NCBI RefSeq assembly: GCF_000724485.1
Contig: NZ_CP007739.1
Coordinates: 1,844,843 to 1,908,842 of the forward strand
Direction of reading: 5' to 3'
Source: Bacillus methanolicus MGA3
Lineage (GTDB): Bacteria; Bacillota; Bacilli; Bacillales; Cytobacillaceae
DNA: 64,000 bases
Numbering within the stretch: the first letter of the stretch is position 1; each line of letters begins with the position of its first letter. The notes under the pieces were generated by a model, which was not told the DNA's origin, made no database searches, and was given only the letters and a program-made list of their open reading frames with translations. Shown here piece by piece: positions 44,481-53,104 of this stretch. Position numbers and translations under genes: made by a program.

Positions 44481-45254
44481 TTATATGCAAAAAAATGTTT
44501 CTGCATTTTTCCGCACTTGGCGAAACACGTCTGTGACCGGAATTTTTTTGATTTTCGCTATTTGCTTCACGGATTCTGCCATCATTGCCGGATGAGTCAT
44601 TTTACCTTTAAAAGGGCCTTCAAACGGCCATGGACCATCCGTTTCAATCATGATTCGTTCCAGCGGATAAGCATTAACTATCTGTTGAATCTCTTGTTCA
44701 TAAACAACATCAGGCGTTACGGAAATAAAATAACCATTGGCGATCATTCTCTCAATCGTTTTGCCGTCGCCTTTAAACCAATGAAAATGAACTTTTTCTA
44801 TCGAATGCTTTTCAAGCAGATCACAGGCCATTGGCGCATCGTCATATACAGCATGCAAAACAATCGGTTTTTCCCACTCTTTCGCCAATTTAATAAACTG
44901 TTCCAAAAGTTCGATATACTGTCCGAATTGGTATGGTGTAACTTTCTGTTCACTTCGCAAATAATAAGGGAGTCCTACCTCACCTACGGCAGTCATCTCT
45001 CTTTTGTGATCATTCATCCAGCATACAAGTTTTTCAATCTCGTTTTCATTGGGAAGCGGCTGCTCCGGATGAAAACCGAAAGCAGGTTTGACTTTGTCGT
45101 ATTTTTCCGAAAGCAGGAGATTGGTTTTGCATGATTCGAGATGGAATGACACAGAAATAAGCGCTTCAAGAAACGCTGAGTTTTCAATGATTTCTTTCAT
45201 TTCAACTTTTTCATAAAGGTCAAGATGAATATGGGCATCAATCATTTTTTCCAT
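44481..45254 (-). CDS. TatD-family metal-dependent hydrolase in the TPP-controlled operon
   Basis: The 257-residue barrel carries DAHIHLDLY (metal His pair), VGEVGLPY (metal Glu), IVLHAVYDD, VHFHWFKGD and ETDGPWPF. TatD enzymes are usually DNases or deacylases, but this branch is short and diverged. Its ATG overlaps the stop of thiZ (TGATG), so it is coupled to the thiamine-precursor transporter and regulated by the same TPP riboswitch. I infer a role in processing an imported pyrimidine such as a formylated HMP precursor, the job of YlmB in other Bacillus. The substrate has not been shown. Confidence 0.8.
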   Translation of the reverse strand: MEKMIDAHIHLDLYEKVEMKEIIENSAFLEALISVSFHLESCKTNLLLSEKYDKVKPAFGFHPEQPLPNENEIEKLVCWMNDHKREMTAVGEVGLPYYLRSEQKVTPYQFGQYIELLEQFIKLAKEWEKPIVLHAVYDDAPMACDLLEKHSIEKVHFHWFKGDGKTIERMIANGYFISVTPDVVYEQEIQQIVNAYPLERIMIETDGPWPFEGPFKGKMTHPAMMAESVKQIAKIKKIPVTDVFRQVRKNAETFFCI

Positions 45255-45994
45255 CACGGCTGCTCCCCCTGCAATGTGTAGAAAACCTCCCTTTTCCATT
45301 TTAGAAAATCGTCTGTAAGCATTATTCTTTCATCTCGTGGCCGAGAAAAAGGAATTTGAAATTCAGCTTTCACTTTCGCCGGTTTATTTGACAGTACGAT
45401 GATCCTATCAGATAAAAACAACGCTTCATCAATGTTATGAGTTACAAATAATATCGTTTTTCGGTTTTCCTCCCAGATCGACAGAAGCCATTTTTGCATG
45501 TTAAGCCTTGTCAGTTCATCAAGCGCCGAAAACGGTTCATCAAGGCAAATCAAGGATTGGGGGCTTAATAAAGCGCGTATGAAGGCAACCCTCTGCTTCA
45601 TACCGCCGGATAGTTCATGAGGATATGAATTCAAATAAGGAGCTAATCCTGCTTTCTCCAGCATTTCCTTTGCTTTTTCTTTGTCCGGTTTCCCTTTTAA
45701 TTCTTGGCTGAGCACTGTGTTTTCTAGAACGGTTCTCCACGGAAAAAGCGACGGGGTTTGCGGCATATAGCTGATTTCTCCCCTTTTGCCATTGATCGTT
45801 TTATTTTCAAGCTGTATCGTTCCCTCATCAGGTTCGATGATTCCGCCGATCATATGAAAAATCGTGCTTTTCCCGCTGCCCGACGGACCGATGATTGAAA
45901 CAAATTCTTCTTTTTCCACTTGAAAGGAAAGATCCCGAATAATATCGTTTGTGCCAAATCGTTTTGAAACTTCTTTTACATTCAGATGACTCAT
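45254..45994 (-). CDS. thiZ: ABC transporter ATPase ThiZ
   Basis: The 246-residue nucleotide-binding subunit has Walker A GPSGSGKSTIF, signature LSGGMKQRVAF and Walker B LICLDEPFSALD. It energises uptake of thiamine pyrimidine precursors (HMP-like) with ThiX and ThiY. Its ATG overlaps the end of thiX, and its TGA overlaps the TatD gene. The whole operon is under a TPP riboswitch. Confidence 0.92.
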   Translation of the reverse strand: MSHLNVKEVSKRFGTNDIIRDLSFQVEKEEFVSIIGPSGSGKSTIFHMIGGIIEPDEGTIQLENKTINGKRGEISYMPQTPSLFPWRTVLENTVLSQELKGKPDKEKAKEMLEKAGLAPYLNSYPHELSGGMKQRVAFIRALLSPQSLICLDEPFSALDELTRLNMQKWLLSIWEENRKTILFVTHNIDEALFLSDRIIVLSNKPAKVKAEFQIPFSRPRDERIMLTDDFLKWKREVFYTLQGEQP

Positions 45995-46758
45995 CTTTGA
46001 TCATCTCCCTTCCCCTGCCAACGGACCATTCGCCGTTCAGCCAAAACGATCAGCAGGAAAAACAGCAGGCTTAGGAACATGATTGTAAAAATCGCGACAA
46101 ATACACGGTCAGTGCGGAACGAGGAGGATGCAAGCGTCATGTAAACGCCAATCCCTTTATCTGCGCCAAGCCATTCGGAAATGACTGCCCCCATGACACT
46201 ATATGTCGCAGAGATTTTTAATCCGGAAAATATCGACGGAAGCGAATACGGCCACTCCAGTTTCCAAAAAAGCTGCTGTTTCGTGGCACCAGCCATCATC
46301 ATGTAATGCTTGAGTTCCTGTGGAGTTTGCCTGAAACCGTCCAGAGCAGCGACTGTGATTGGGAAAAAACAGACAAGCGTGATAACGATGATTTTAGGCA
46401 GCAATCCGAACCCAAACCAGATAACAAGTAGCGGCGCGAGTACAATAATCGGTATATTTTGCGATAAAATGAGCAGCGGATAAACAGACGACCGAAGGAA
46501 TGAAACAAGATGCAAAATGATGGCCGTGAGAATGCCAACTCCTGTCCCTACTGCAAAGCCGAGAAGTGCGATTTTAATCGTTGACAATGCGTCTGGATAA
46601 AATTCGGACCAGCCAGCTGCGCCTTCTGCCACAATTTTAGATGGAGCAGGAAGAAGCCATTCAGGAGTTCCAGCCAATCTTACTCCTGCTTCCCAAATGA
46701 GAAAGAAAAGGAGGAGAACCAGTAGCGGTCTCCATCCTTTTATGATTGCTTCTCTCAT
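45991..46758 (-). CDS. thiX: ABC transporter permease ThiX
   Basis: The 255-residue permease has 6 membrane helices and the ATPase-docking loop motif MMAGATKQQLFWKLEWPYSL, like nitrate/taurine-type permeases. With ThiZ it forms the channel for HMP-type pyrimidines. It overlaps the upstream thiamine-binding gene by 4 bases and thiZ by 4 bases. Confidence 0.92.
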   Translation of the reverse strand: MREAIIKGWRPLLVLLLFFLIWEAGVRLAGTPEWLLPAPSKIVAEGAAGWSEFYPDALSTIKIALLGFAVGTGVGILTAIILHLVSFLRSSVYPLLILSQNIPIIVLAPLLVIWFGFGLLPKIIVITLVCFFPITVAALDGFRQTPQELKHYMMMAGATKQQLFWKLEWPYSLPSIFSGLKISATYSVMGAVISEWLGADKGIGVYMTLASSSFRTDRVFVAIFTIMFLSLLFFLLIVLAERRMVRWQGKGDDQR

Positions 46759-47048
46759 TGCCGGTACTTCTCCGTCAGTTGATTCATTGAAATTCCCTCT
46801 GGCTGATATAAAATTTTTACTTGAGAGATGACATTTTTGCTGCCCATTTCAATCATCCGGTCATTCATATCTTTGATCACTTTTAATAGCTGGTCCAGTT
46901 CGCCTTCCATTGTTGTTTCGAGAGGGTGCACCTCATATTGAACCCCTGATTCATGAATAACCTTTATCGCTTCATCCACATACGGAATCACATCTTCCCC
47001 GTCTTTTGTCTTTGGCAAAATTTGAATACTTACCAGCGCGCTAGCCAT
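46755..47048 (-). CDS. MTH1187/YkoF-like thiamine-binding domain protein
   Basis: It has 97 residues with the UPF0045 pattern: SALVSIQILPKTKDGEDVIP at the start, then YEVHPLETTMEGELDQLLKV. YkoF and YqgV-type proteins of this ferredoxin-like fold bind thiamine or HMP. It sits between thiY and thiX in the TPP-riboswitch operon, which suggests it buffers or senses the imported precursor in the cytoplasm. It has no signal peptide. Confidence 0.88.
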   Translation of the reverse strand: MASALVSIQILPKTKDGEDVIPYVDEAIKVIHESGVQYEVHPLETTMEGELDQLLKVIKDMNDRMIEMGSKNVISQVKILYQPEGISMNQLTEKYRQ

Positions 47049-47060
47049 TTTGTTACCTCC

Positions 47061-48071
47061 CTATTTCGGCAAAAATTCATTGGTGAAAGCTTTTTTGGCA
47101 TCAAGCTTTTTGTCCAATAAACCATTTTCATACATCCAGGACGCATAATTTTCCCATACTTCAAGCTTTTGTTCGCCCCATCTTGGCGCATCAGCCTGAT
47201 ATTTTGATGCCAGCCATTCTTGGCTCTTTTTCACAAGTTTTGGATCGAGATCTGGCTCCGCTTTAATTAAAATATCTGCTGCTTCATTTGGGTGTTTAAT
47301 TGCAAATTGATAGCCCTTTGAGGCAGCTCGAACAAATGCTTTTACAATCTCAGGTTTTTTCGAAATCATTTGTTCGCTTGTGGTTAATACTGGTGTGTAA
47401 TAGTCGAGCTTTTTGGAGTAATCGGTTAAATACACCATATTCAATTTCTCGCCGCGAAGCTCTGCTTCAATACCTGTCCATCCATAATAAATCCAGGCAA
47501 AATCAATGTTCTTTTTCACAGCGGTAAAGAAATCTGTTTGTCCTATGTTCACAAACTTTACCTTCTTAACATCAGCATTTTCTTTTTTCATTAACGAGCT
47601 GATCACCGATTTTTCTACTGGTGAGCCCCAGCCGCCGTAAGTCTTTCCTTCGAAATCCTTTGGTGATTTGATATTTTTTTCAACCGGCGATGCAAATCCG
47701 GAAGTGTTGTGCTGTATGATCGCTGCAATCGACACGATCGGAACTCCTTGGATGCGCGCCTGTGTAATTCCTTCCTGGTAGCCGACACCAAATTCAGCTT
47801 TTCCGGATGCCACAAGCTGATCAGCTCCAGTCTCACCCGGCTTCACGATGTTAACATCAAGTCCTTCCTGTTTGAAGTAGCCTTTTTCTTTCGCTACATA
47901 TAATCCGGTATGATTTGTGTTCGGTGTCCAATCAAGCACGACCGAAACTTTTTGCAGTGATTTTTGTTTTTTGTCTGACGATGCAGCGTTCTTTGATGAA
48001 GAGTCATTCTTTGCTGTGCTGCATCCCGTTAAGAGCATGGCTGAAAAAAGCAAAGCAAGCCATTTTTTCAT
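47061..48071 (-). CDS. thiY: HMP/thiamine-precursor-binding lipoprotein ThiY
   Basis: The lipobox LLTGCSTAK marks a membrane-anchored solute-binding protein of 336 residues. The NMT1/THI5 core VVLDWTPNTNHTGLYVAKEK opens the mature domain. ThiY of Bacillus binds formylaminopyrimidine or HMP. It is first in the operon thiY-(thiamine-binding)-thiX-thiZ-tatD and lies directly behind the TPP riboswitch and terminator. Confidence 0.93.
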   Translation of the reverse strand: MKKWLALLFSAMLLTGCSTAKNDSSSKNAASSDKKQKSLQKVSVVLDWTPNTNHTGLYVAKEKGYFKQEGLDVNIVKPGETGADQLVASGKAEFGVGYQEGITQARIQGVPIVSIAAIIQHNTSGFASPVEKNIKSPKDFEGKTYGGWGSPVEKSVISSLMKKENADVKKVKFVNIGQTDFFTAVKKNIDFAWIYYGWTGIEAELRGEKLNMVYLTDYSKKLDYYTPVLTTSEQMISKKPEIVKAFVRAASKGYQFAIKHPNEAADILIKAEPDLDPKLVKKSQEWLASKYQADAPRWGEQKLEVWENYASWMYENGLLDKKLDAKKAFTNEFLPK

Positions 48072-48120
48072 TTATGCTTCCCCCTTATGTAATTTTATTA
48101 GCATGCCCGGGCGTAAAATA

Positions 48121-48146
48121 AAAGCGCCCAGGTCAGAACCTGAGCG
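48121..48146 (-). terminator. TPP-riboswitch terminator
   Basis: CGCTCAGGTTCTGACCTGGGCG folds on the minus strand and is followed by CTTTTATTTT, 40 bases after the aptamer. Its CAGGTTCTGACCTG can pair with aptamer bases, so it is the expression platform. Confidence 0.8.
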
Positions 48147-48183
48147 TGCAAACGAACAATCATTTAATCTGTAAAAAAAATCA

Positions 48184-48275
48184 TGTTCCCTACGCTGGTC
48201 TGAACCAGTTCAGGTTCTAAGGGTCATCATCTTACGGATGAAATCTCAACCGGCAACACCGATCCCCCTACATTT
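48184..48275 (-). ncRNA. TPP (thiamine pyrophosphate) riboswitch
   Basis: On the minus strand: TAGGGGGATCGGTGTTGCCG, GGTTGAGATTTC (the THI-box T-loop), GACCCTTAGAACCTGAACTGG and CAGACCAGCGTAGGGAACATG. The closing P1 stem pairs GTAGGGG with the final TAGGGAAC area. TPP should stop transcription of the thiY operon. Confidence 0.96.
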
Positions 48276-48396
48276 CTTGCTATGAAATTATTAATGCCAA
48301 AACAATTATAGCAGATCAATAGAAATGGGGCCAGGCCCCCTTTTTGCTTTAAAGCGGTAATATGTTGCAGGAGCAGTCATCGTTGCGGTTAACAAT

Positions 48397-48457
48397 ATGA
48401 CATTTGTCATCTGATTTTTATGACATTTCTGACTAAAAAATGGATTTCCGGCATTAT
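48397..48457 (+). promoter_or_regulatory. Putative response-regulator operator and promoter of the yvfRSTU-like operon
   Basis: ATGACATTTGTCAT (48397-48410) is a perfect palindrome and ATGACATTTCTGAC follows 23 bp later. The second overlaps a CTGACT/CATTAT promoter (17-bp spacer). Paired TGACATT sites fit dimers of the DesR/YvfU-like regulator encoded 3 kb downstream. Confidence 0.6.
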
Positions 48458-48492
48458 ACAATGAAATCAGAAATTAGGAGGTGCTGCTTGAT

Positions 48493-49398
48493 ATGAATGA
48501 AATAGTGAGTGTAAAAAATGTAACTAAAACCTTTCATAATAAAACAGCAGTGAATGATGTATCCTTTTCCATCAGGAAAGGTGAGGTTGTAGCAATTCTT
48601 GGCCCGAACGGCGCTGGGAAAACAACGACCATCTCAATGATGCTGGGGCTGTTAAAGCCAACTTCAGGAGAAATTCGTTTATTTGGCCTGCTCCCGCAGG
48701 AAAAAAGCGTCCGTGAGAAAATTGGCACAATGCTGCAGGAAGTCAGTGTCATAGAGGGCTTAAAGGTAAAGGAATTGCTGGAATTAATCCGAAGTTATTA
48801 TCCTCATCCGCTGCCATTACAGGAACTCATTACGTTAACCGGGTTGACGGAACAGGACCTAAAAACAATGGCAGAAAAGTTATCTGGCGGACAGAAGCGC
48901 CGGCTGAACTTTGCCTTAGCGCTTGCCGGAAATCCAGAGCTTATTATTTTTGACGAGCCGACAGTTGGGATGGATATTACATCAAGAAATCGATTTTGGC
49001 AAACAGTTGAAAAACTCGCCGGCCAAGGGAAGACCATTATTTTTACAACCCATTATCTTCAAGAAGCGGATGATGTCGCACAGCGAATCTTGCTGTTTAA
49101 TGAAGGCAGGATTATTGCGGACGGAACACCATCCGAAATAAAATCACGGATTTCAAAGAAGTCTGTTTCTTTTGTAGTCGATCCAGCAAAGTCTCTCGAA
49201 AGTTTGTATAAACATCCTGTCATCGACAATATTTTTCGGAAAGATGGCCGGGTTATTGTCCAAACCGATGACACCGATAAAGTATTAGAACTTCTTTTTC
49301 TAGAGAAAATCGGAGCTCGTGATATCGAAATTGAACGTGGAAAGCTGGAAGAGGCATTTGAAGAACTAACCGCCGAACATAAGGAGGCAATAAAATAA
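48493..49398 (+). CDS. yvfR: ABC exporter ATPase (YvfR-like)
   Basis: The 301-residue ATPase has Walker [12 protein letters not shown], signature [11 protein letters not shown] and Walker [13 protein letters not shown], in DrrA/CcmA-type order, with a carboxyl regulatory tail. ATG 48493 follows AGGAGG by 11 bases. It energises the permease next to it; drug or lipid export is likely. It is the first of four genes with a histidine kinase and regulator. Confidence 0.9.
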   Translation: MNEIVSVKNVTKTFHNKTAVNDVSFSIRKGEVVAILGPNGAGKTTTISMMLGLLKPTSGEIRLFGLLPQEKSVREKIGTMLQEVSVIEGLKVKELLELIRSYYPHPLPLQELITLTGLTEQDLKTMAEKLSGGQKRRLNFALALAGNPELIIFDEPTVGMDITSRNRFWQTVEKLAGQGKTIIFTTHYLQEADDVAQRILLFNEGRIIADGTPSEIKSRISKKSVSFVVDPAKSLESLYKHPVIDNIFRKDGRVIVQTDDTDKVLELLFLEKIGARDIEIERGKLEEAFEELTAEHKEAIK

Positions 49399-50135
49399 TG
49401 AAGGTACTACTATTACAATGCAAAACAGAGATATTAAGGGTATTGCGGAATCGTTACTTCCTTTTTTGGTCATTGGCGATGCCAATTGTTTTCTATTACA
49501 TTTTTACAAATGTCGTGAATACGAATGTACCCGACAAAGCCCTTTGGCAAGCACATTATTTAATGTCGATGACGGTTTTTAGTGTCATGGGTTCTTCGAT
49601 GATGACGCTCGGCATACGCATCGTTCAAGAACGATCCAAAGGCTGGTCCAAGTTTATCCGCATTACACCGCTATCTGACAGCGTTTATTTTGCCGCGCAA
49701 ATGATCGGCCAAAGCGTCATACATGTTCTTTCAATTACAGTTATTTTTACGGCCGGAGCCATTATCAATAGCGTTTCCTTAACTCCAATTGAATGGATCA
49801 TGAGCGGCATTTGGATTTTAATTGGCTCGGCACCTTTTTTAGCATTAGGTACATTAATCGGCTTAATGAAAAAAGTAGAAACGGCAGCCGCCATCAGCAA
49901 TGTACTTTATATGGTATTAGCAGTTTCCGGCGGATTGTGGATGCCTCTAGAAATTATGCCAAAATTGATGCAAAACATTGGAAAATGGCTGCCTTCGTAT
50001 AATTTTGGCAACGGTGCGTGGGAAATTGTTCGCGGGGGAATGCCTGAGTGGAAGAATTTTCTGATATTAGTATCCTATTTGTTCCTGTTCATGATACTAT
50101 CTAAATATATTAGAAGAAAACAAGAAGCGGTGTGA
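49398..50135 (+). CDS. yvfS: ABC-2 type exporter permease (YvfS-like)
   Basis: The 245-residue permease has six membrane helices and the ABC-2 family pattern around LGIRIVQERSKGWSKFIRIT. Its ATG shares an A with the ATPase stop (TAATG). With the ATPase it forms a DrrAB-like exporter. Substrate unknown; an envelope lipid or antibiotic is plausible. Confidence 0.88.
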   Translation: MKVLLLQCKTEILRVLRNRYFLFWSLAMPIVFYYIFTNVVNTNVPDKALWQAHYLMSMTVFSVMGSSMMTLGIRIVQERSKGWSKFIRITPLSDSVYFAAQMIGQSVIHVLSITVIFTAGAIINSVSLTPIEWIMSGIWILIGSAPFLALGTLIGLMKKVETAAAISNVLYMVLAVSGGLWMPLEIMPKLMQNIGKWLPSYNFGNGAWEIVRGGMPEWKNFLILVSYLFLFMILSKYIRRKQEAV

Positions 50136-50142
50136 GAAAGGT

Positions 50143-51294
50143 ATGCTTAACTTTAAGGGCAGACAAATTTCGATTTTTCCAAGGCGGTATGGCTTTTTTC
50201 CTTATATCTTTCTTATTTATATCTTGTTTCCAATCTATTATTTAATGAGTGAAACAAGGTTGAAACAGGTGATTGGCTATGGAATGGTCTGCCTTTTTTT
50301 AGTAACATACCGCCAGCTGTATTTTGCGGCTGAAAGACTGAGCTTTTCCACCTGGCTTGCTCTGCAGCTGTTGATCATTTTCATTTTCAGCATGTTCTAT
50401 AACCTAAATTTTTTGTTTTTAGGTTTTTTTCCGGCAAATTTTATCGGCTGGTACAAAGACAAAAGGATGTTTAAGTGGGGAATCATCAGTTTAATTTTCG
50501 TTGAATTAGTTCCTTTGTGTTATCATTTGATTTTTTCTAAGCTTGACATTTCAACAAAAGAATTACTTTATTTTGTTCCATTTTTGATCATTATGTTCAT
50601 CTCGCCTTATGGGATCCGTTCCATGAATAAACGAATGGAACTGGAGAAACAGCTCGATCAAGCCAACCAGCAAATTAAAGAATTGGTGAAGCGCGAGGAA
50701 CGGCTGCGCATTGCCCGCGACCTTCATGATACGCTCGGTCATACGTTGTCTCTCCTTACATTAAAAAGCCAGCTTGTCCAAAGGTTAACGGCGATTGATC
50801 CAGAGCGAGCCCGGATCGAGGCAAAGGAAATGGAGGTCACCTCCCGTGCTGCACTAAAACAAGTGCGCGAGCTTGTTTCCGACATGAGAGCTGCCACCAT
50901 TGCGGAAGAACTTTTGCAAATCCAACAATTTTTAAAAGCCGCGGGAATTGATTATCATTACAATGGGGAAGACGATTTTGCAGAGATTTCCCCTTTTACG
51001 CAAAACATCATGAGTTTGTGTTTGCGAGAAGCAGCAACGAATGTCGTAAAGCACAGCCGCGCAAAAAATTGCTTCATTTCCATTTATCGGACTTCTGATC
51101 ATTTTAAAGTGATCATAAAGGACGATGGCATTGGTATGGCTGATCATCATTCTTATGGAAATGGGTTAAATGGAATCAAAGAACGGCTTGATCTAATTGA
51201 CGGGACTCTTTTTCTTTTTAATCATAACGGAACCGTACTGGAAATGACCGTCCCGATTATACAGAAAGCTGAGAAAGAAGGTGCGGCATTATGA
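50143..51294 (+). CDS. yvfT: DesK/YvfT-like sensor histidine kinase
   Basis: Five membrane helices occupy residues 15-160. The HisKA_3 dimerisation domain follows, with the phosphorylated His in RIARDLHDTLGHTLSLLTLK, and a HATPase (NVVKHSRAKN, IKDDGIGMADHH). DesK senses membrane thickness. This relative controls an exporter and overlaps the regulator by 4 bases. Confidence 0.9.
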   Translation: MLNFKGRQISIFPRRYGFFPYIFLIYILFPIYYLMSETRLKQVIGYGMVCLFLVTYRQLYFAAERLSFSTWLALQLLIIFIFSMFYNLNFLFLGFFPANFIGWYKDKRMFKWGIISLIFVELVPLCYHLIFSKLDISTKELLYFVPFLIIMFISPYGIRSMNKRMELEKQLDQANQQIKELVKREERLRIARDLHDTLGHTLSLLTLKSQLVQRLTAIDPERARIEAKEMEVTSRAALKQVRELVSDMRAATIAEELLQIQQFLKAAGIDYHYNGEDDFAEISPFTQNIMSLCLREAATNVVKHSRAKNCFISIYRTSDHFKVIIKDDGIGMADHHSYGNGLNGIKERLDLIDGTLFLFNHNGTVLEMTVPIIQKAEKEGAAL

Positions 51295-51893
51295 TACGCC
51301 TTTTTATTGCCGAAGATCAGCGGATGCTTCTCGGAGCATTGGGGTCATTGCTCGATCTTGAAGACGATATGAAAGTAATCGGCCAAGCATTGAATGGAGA
51401 GGAAGCCCTTCATTCCATTCTGTCGCTTAAGCCTGATGTGTGTCTAATAGATATTGAGATGCCGGTGAAAAACGGGCTAGAAGTCGCGGAAGAATTGGCC
51501 AAACGCTCAGTTTCCTGCAAAGTGATCATTCTAACAACTTTTGCCCGTCCCGGTTATTTTGAACGGGCGCTGAAAATCGGGGTTCATGGTTATTTACTGA
51601 AGGATGGTTCAATCGAGGAACTGGCTGATGCCATTCGAAAAGTAATGGCCGGAAAGCGAGTTTTCAGTCCAGAGCTAACGTTTGATGCAATCCGGGAAGA
51701 AAACCCGCTCAGCCAAAGAGAACAGGAAATTTTGCGGCTGGCTGCTGAAGGAAAAACCACAAAAGAAATTACGGCCATGCTCTATTTATCATCGGGAACA
51801 GTCCGAAACTATATCTCTGAAATCATTCAAAAATTGAATGCAAAAAACCGAATGGATGCAGTCAGTATTGCTAAGAAAAAAGGGTGGATTTAG
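51291..51893 (+). CDS. yvfU: DesR/YvfU-like response regulator
   Basis: The 200-residue NarL-type regulator has the phospho-site in VCLIDIEMPVKNGLEVAEEL and a LuxR helix-turn-helix (SQREQEILRLAAEGKTTKEI). It starts with ATG inside the kinase stop region. It probably activates the operon through the TGACATT palindrome at 48397. Confidence 0.9.
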   Translation: MIRLFIAEDQRMLLGALGSLLDLEDDMKVIGQALNGEEALHSILSLKPDVCLIDIEMPVKNGLEVAEELAKRSVSCKVIILTTFARPGYFERALKIGVHGYLLKDGSIEELADAIRKVMAGKRVFSPELTFDAIREENPLSQREQEILRLAAEGKTTKEITAMLYLSSGTVRNYISEIIQKLNAKNRMDAVSIAKKKGWI

Positions 51894-51952
51894 GCTAATG
51901 ATTCATATTTGAGTAAAAACCTAATGGCAGCTGCTAAAAATCTGAGTCTACT

Positions 51953-52117
51953 TTATTGACCTAATATCAAACTTTTAATAGATTTAATATTCTCATTATT
52001 GATCCTCTCTTTTCCAATAATTGTTGCTTTCTTATTCATTAAACCAAAAGTTGCAGCACTTCCAATTAGACCAATGAATAAAAGTGTTAGAGCTATAAAA
52101 GAAAGCTTCTTAATCAC
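51953..52117 (-). pseudogene. DUF4097-type protein, truncated
   Basis: A GTG start overlaps the stop of the upstream membrane gene. The 54-codon frame reads KKLSFIALTLLFIGLIGSAA, then KKATIIGKERINNENIKSIK, typical of the start of DUF4097 (YvlB-like) proteins, but it stops after LILGQ. The long beta-strand repeat domain is gone. It is probably dead. Confidence 0.6.
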
Positions 52118-52439
52118 GCTTTATTCCACCTTTCACAATGGCTGCATTGTATTCCAGATAACGAAGAAAGCCCTTTTTTACACCTTTCGTTGCATAATAC
52201 ATGCCTATTGATATGAACAAACCTATGCCGCAAAATTCAATCGAAACAAATACATCAAACCATTCAAAAGTTCCGGGAATAGCAATGGCACTTACGAACA
52301 TTATTAATGGACTCAAAATCCCGGCTATACCACAGATCCAACCAGCACCCAAAAGACCAAGCAGTCCAAGAAAAGGACCAAGAACAAAGACCAAATTAAC
52401 AAAAACTATACCAATAACTGTCCATATAACGCGAAACAT
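52110..52439 (-). CDS. DUF1700 membrane domain, without its cytoplasmic part
   Basis: It has 109 residues with three or so helices: VIWTVIGIVFVNLVFVLGPF, LLGLLGAGWICGIAGILSPL and a polar end. The sequence matches the membrane half of DUF1700 proteins, which usually carry an amino-terminal HAAS domain of about 80 residues. Here ATG 52439 follows GAGGAG and the regulator gene ends just before, so the HAAS part is missing. It may be an orphan membrane protein or a truncated gene. Confidence 0.55.
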   Translation of the reverse strand: MFRVIWTVIGIVFVNLVFVLGPFLGLLGLLGAGWICGIAGILSPLIMFVSAIAIPGTFEWFDVFVSIEFCGIGLFISIGMYYATKGVKKGFLRYLEYNAAIVKGGIKRD

Positions 52440-52444
52440 ATTGC

Positions 52445-53092
52445 CTATAGCTCCTCTTCTGGTATAAGGCCGAGCTTTTTGGCTTTTGCGATCGTATCGA
52501 CCCTCGTCCTGACCCCAAACTTTTGGTAGAGCAACGTTAAATTATATTCCAGGGATCGTTGGCTCATGGATAAGGAATTAGCTATTTCTCTCGTACTTTT
52601 GCCCTTTGACAGTTCTGCCAATATGTCTTCTTCTGTTTTCGTCAGGATTACCGTTTCTTGCGAATTAGTTCCAGCGGAAACGATGCCAGGCCTTCTTAGT
52701 TCTCTTACAAGCGAAAGCGGCAAGACAACTTGTTGCCGCAGGGCGCTTCTTATCCCAATCACTAATTCTTCTCTTGAAGAAGTTTTTGATAAAAAACCGG
52801 AAACTCCAGCTTCAACTAATAAGTTAAAATGTGGTTTAATATCAAAACCGGTGTAAATTAATACAATTAAATCTTGATTATACGCTAAAGCTTTTCTTGT
52901 AAGTTCAAGCCCATTCAAGTGTGGCATATACAAATCAAACAGCAATATATCAAAATGCTGCAGCTTAATTTTATTTAATGCGTTCAATGAACTATTTTCT
53001 ATTGAAATGTTAAAATCGGATTCCTGCTCTAATAGCATTTTGGTGCCTTCCAATATAGATAAATGGTCATCGACAATCAAAATATTTATCAT
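52445..53092 (-). CDS. ComA-like response regulator
   Basis: The 215-residue NarL-type protein has ILIVDDHLSILEGTKMLL, the phospho-Asp in ILLFDLYMPHLNGLEL and a LuxR helix-turn-helix (TKTEEDILAELSKGKSTREI, MSQRSLEYNLTLLYQKFGV). The QRSLEYNLT recognition helix is close to that of B. subtilis ComA (KRSIEYSLT), which binds TTGCGGnnnnCCGCAA. It is followed by a short membrane gene and preceded by its PAS kinase. A near-perfect ComA box stands at the head of the cassette (57687). Confidence 0.88.
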   Translation of the reverse strand: MINILIVDDHLSILEGTKMLLEQESDFNISIENSSLNALNKIKLQHFDILLFDLYMPHLNGLELTRKALAYNQDLIVLIYTGFDIKPHFNLLVEAGVSGFLSKTSSREELVIGIRSALRQQVVLPLSLVRELRRPGIVSAGTNSQETVILTKTEEDILAELSKGKSTREIANSLSMSQRSLEYNLTLLYQKFGVRTRVDTIAKAKKLGLIPEEEL

Positions 53093-53104
53093 AGTAAAAA
53101 CCTC

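Noticed and set aside
44241..45134. A 297-codon open frame on the plus strand
   Set aside because: It lies wholly opposite the HAD and TatD genes, has no ribosome site and encodes a Phe/His/Arg-rich sequence typical of an antisense shadow.
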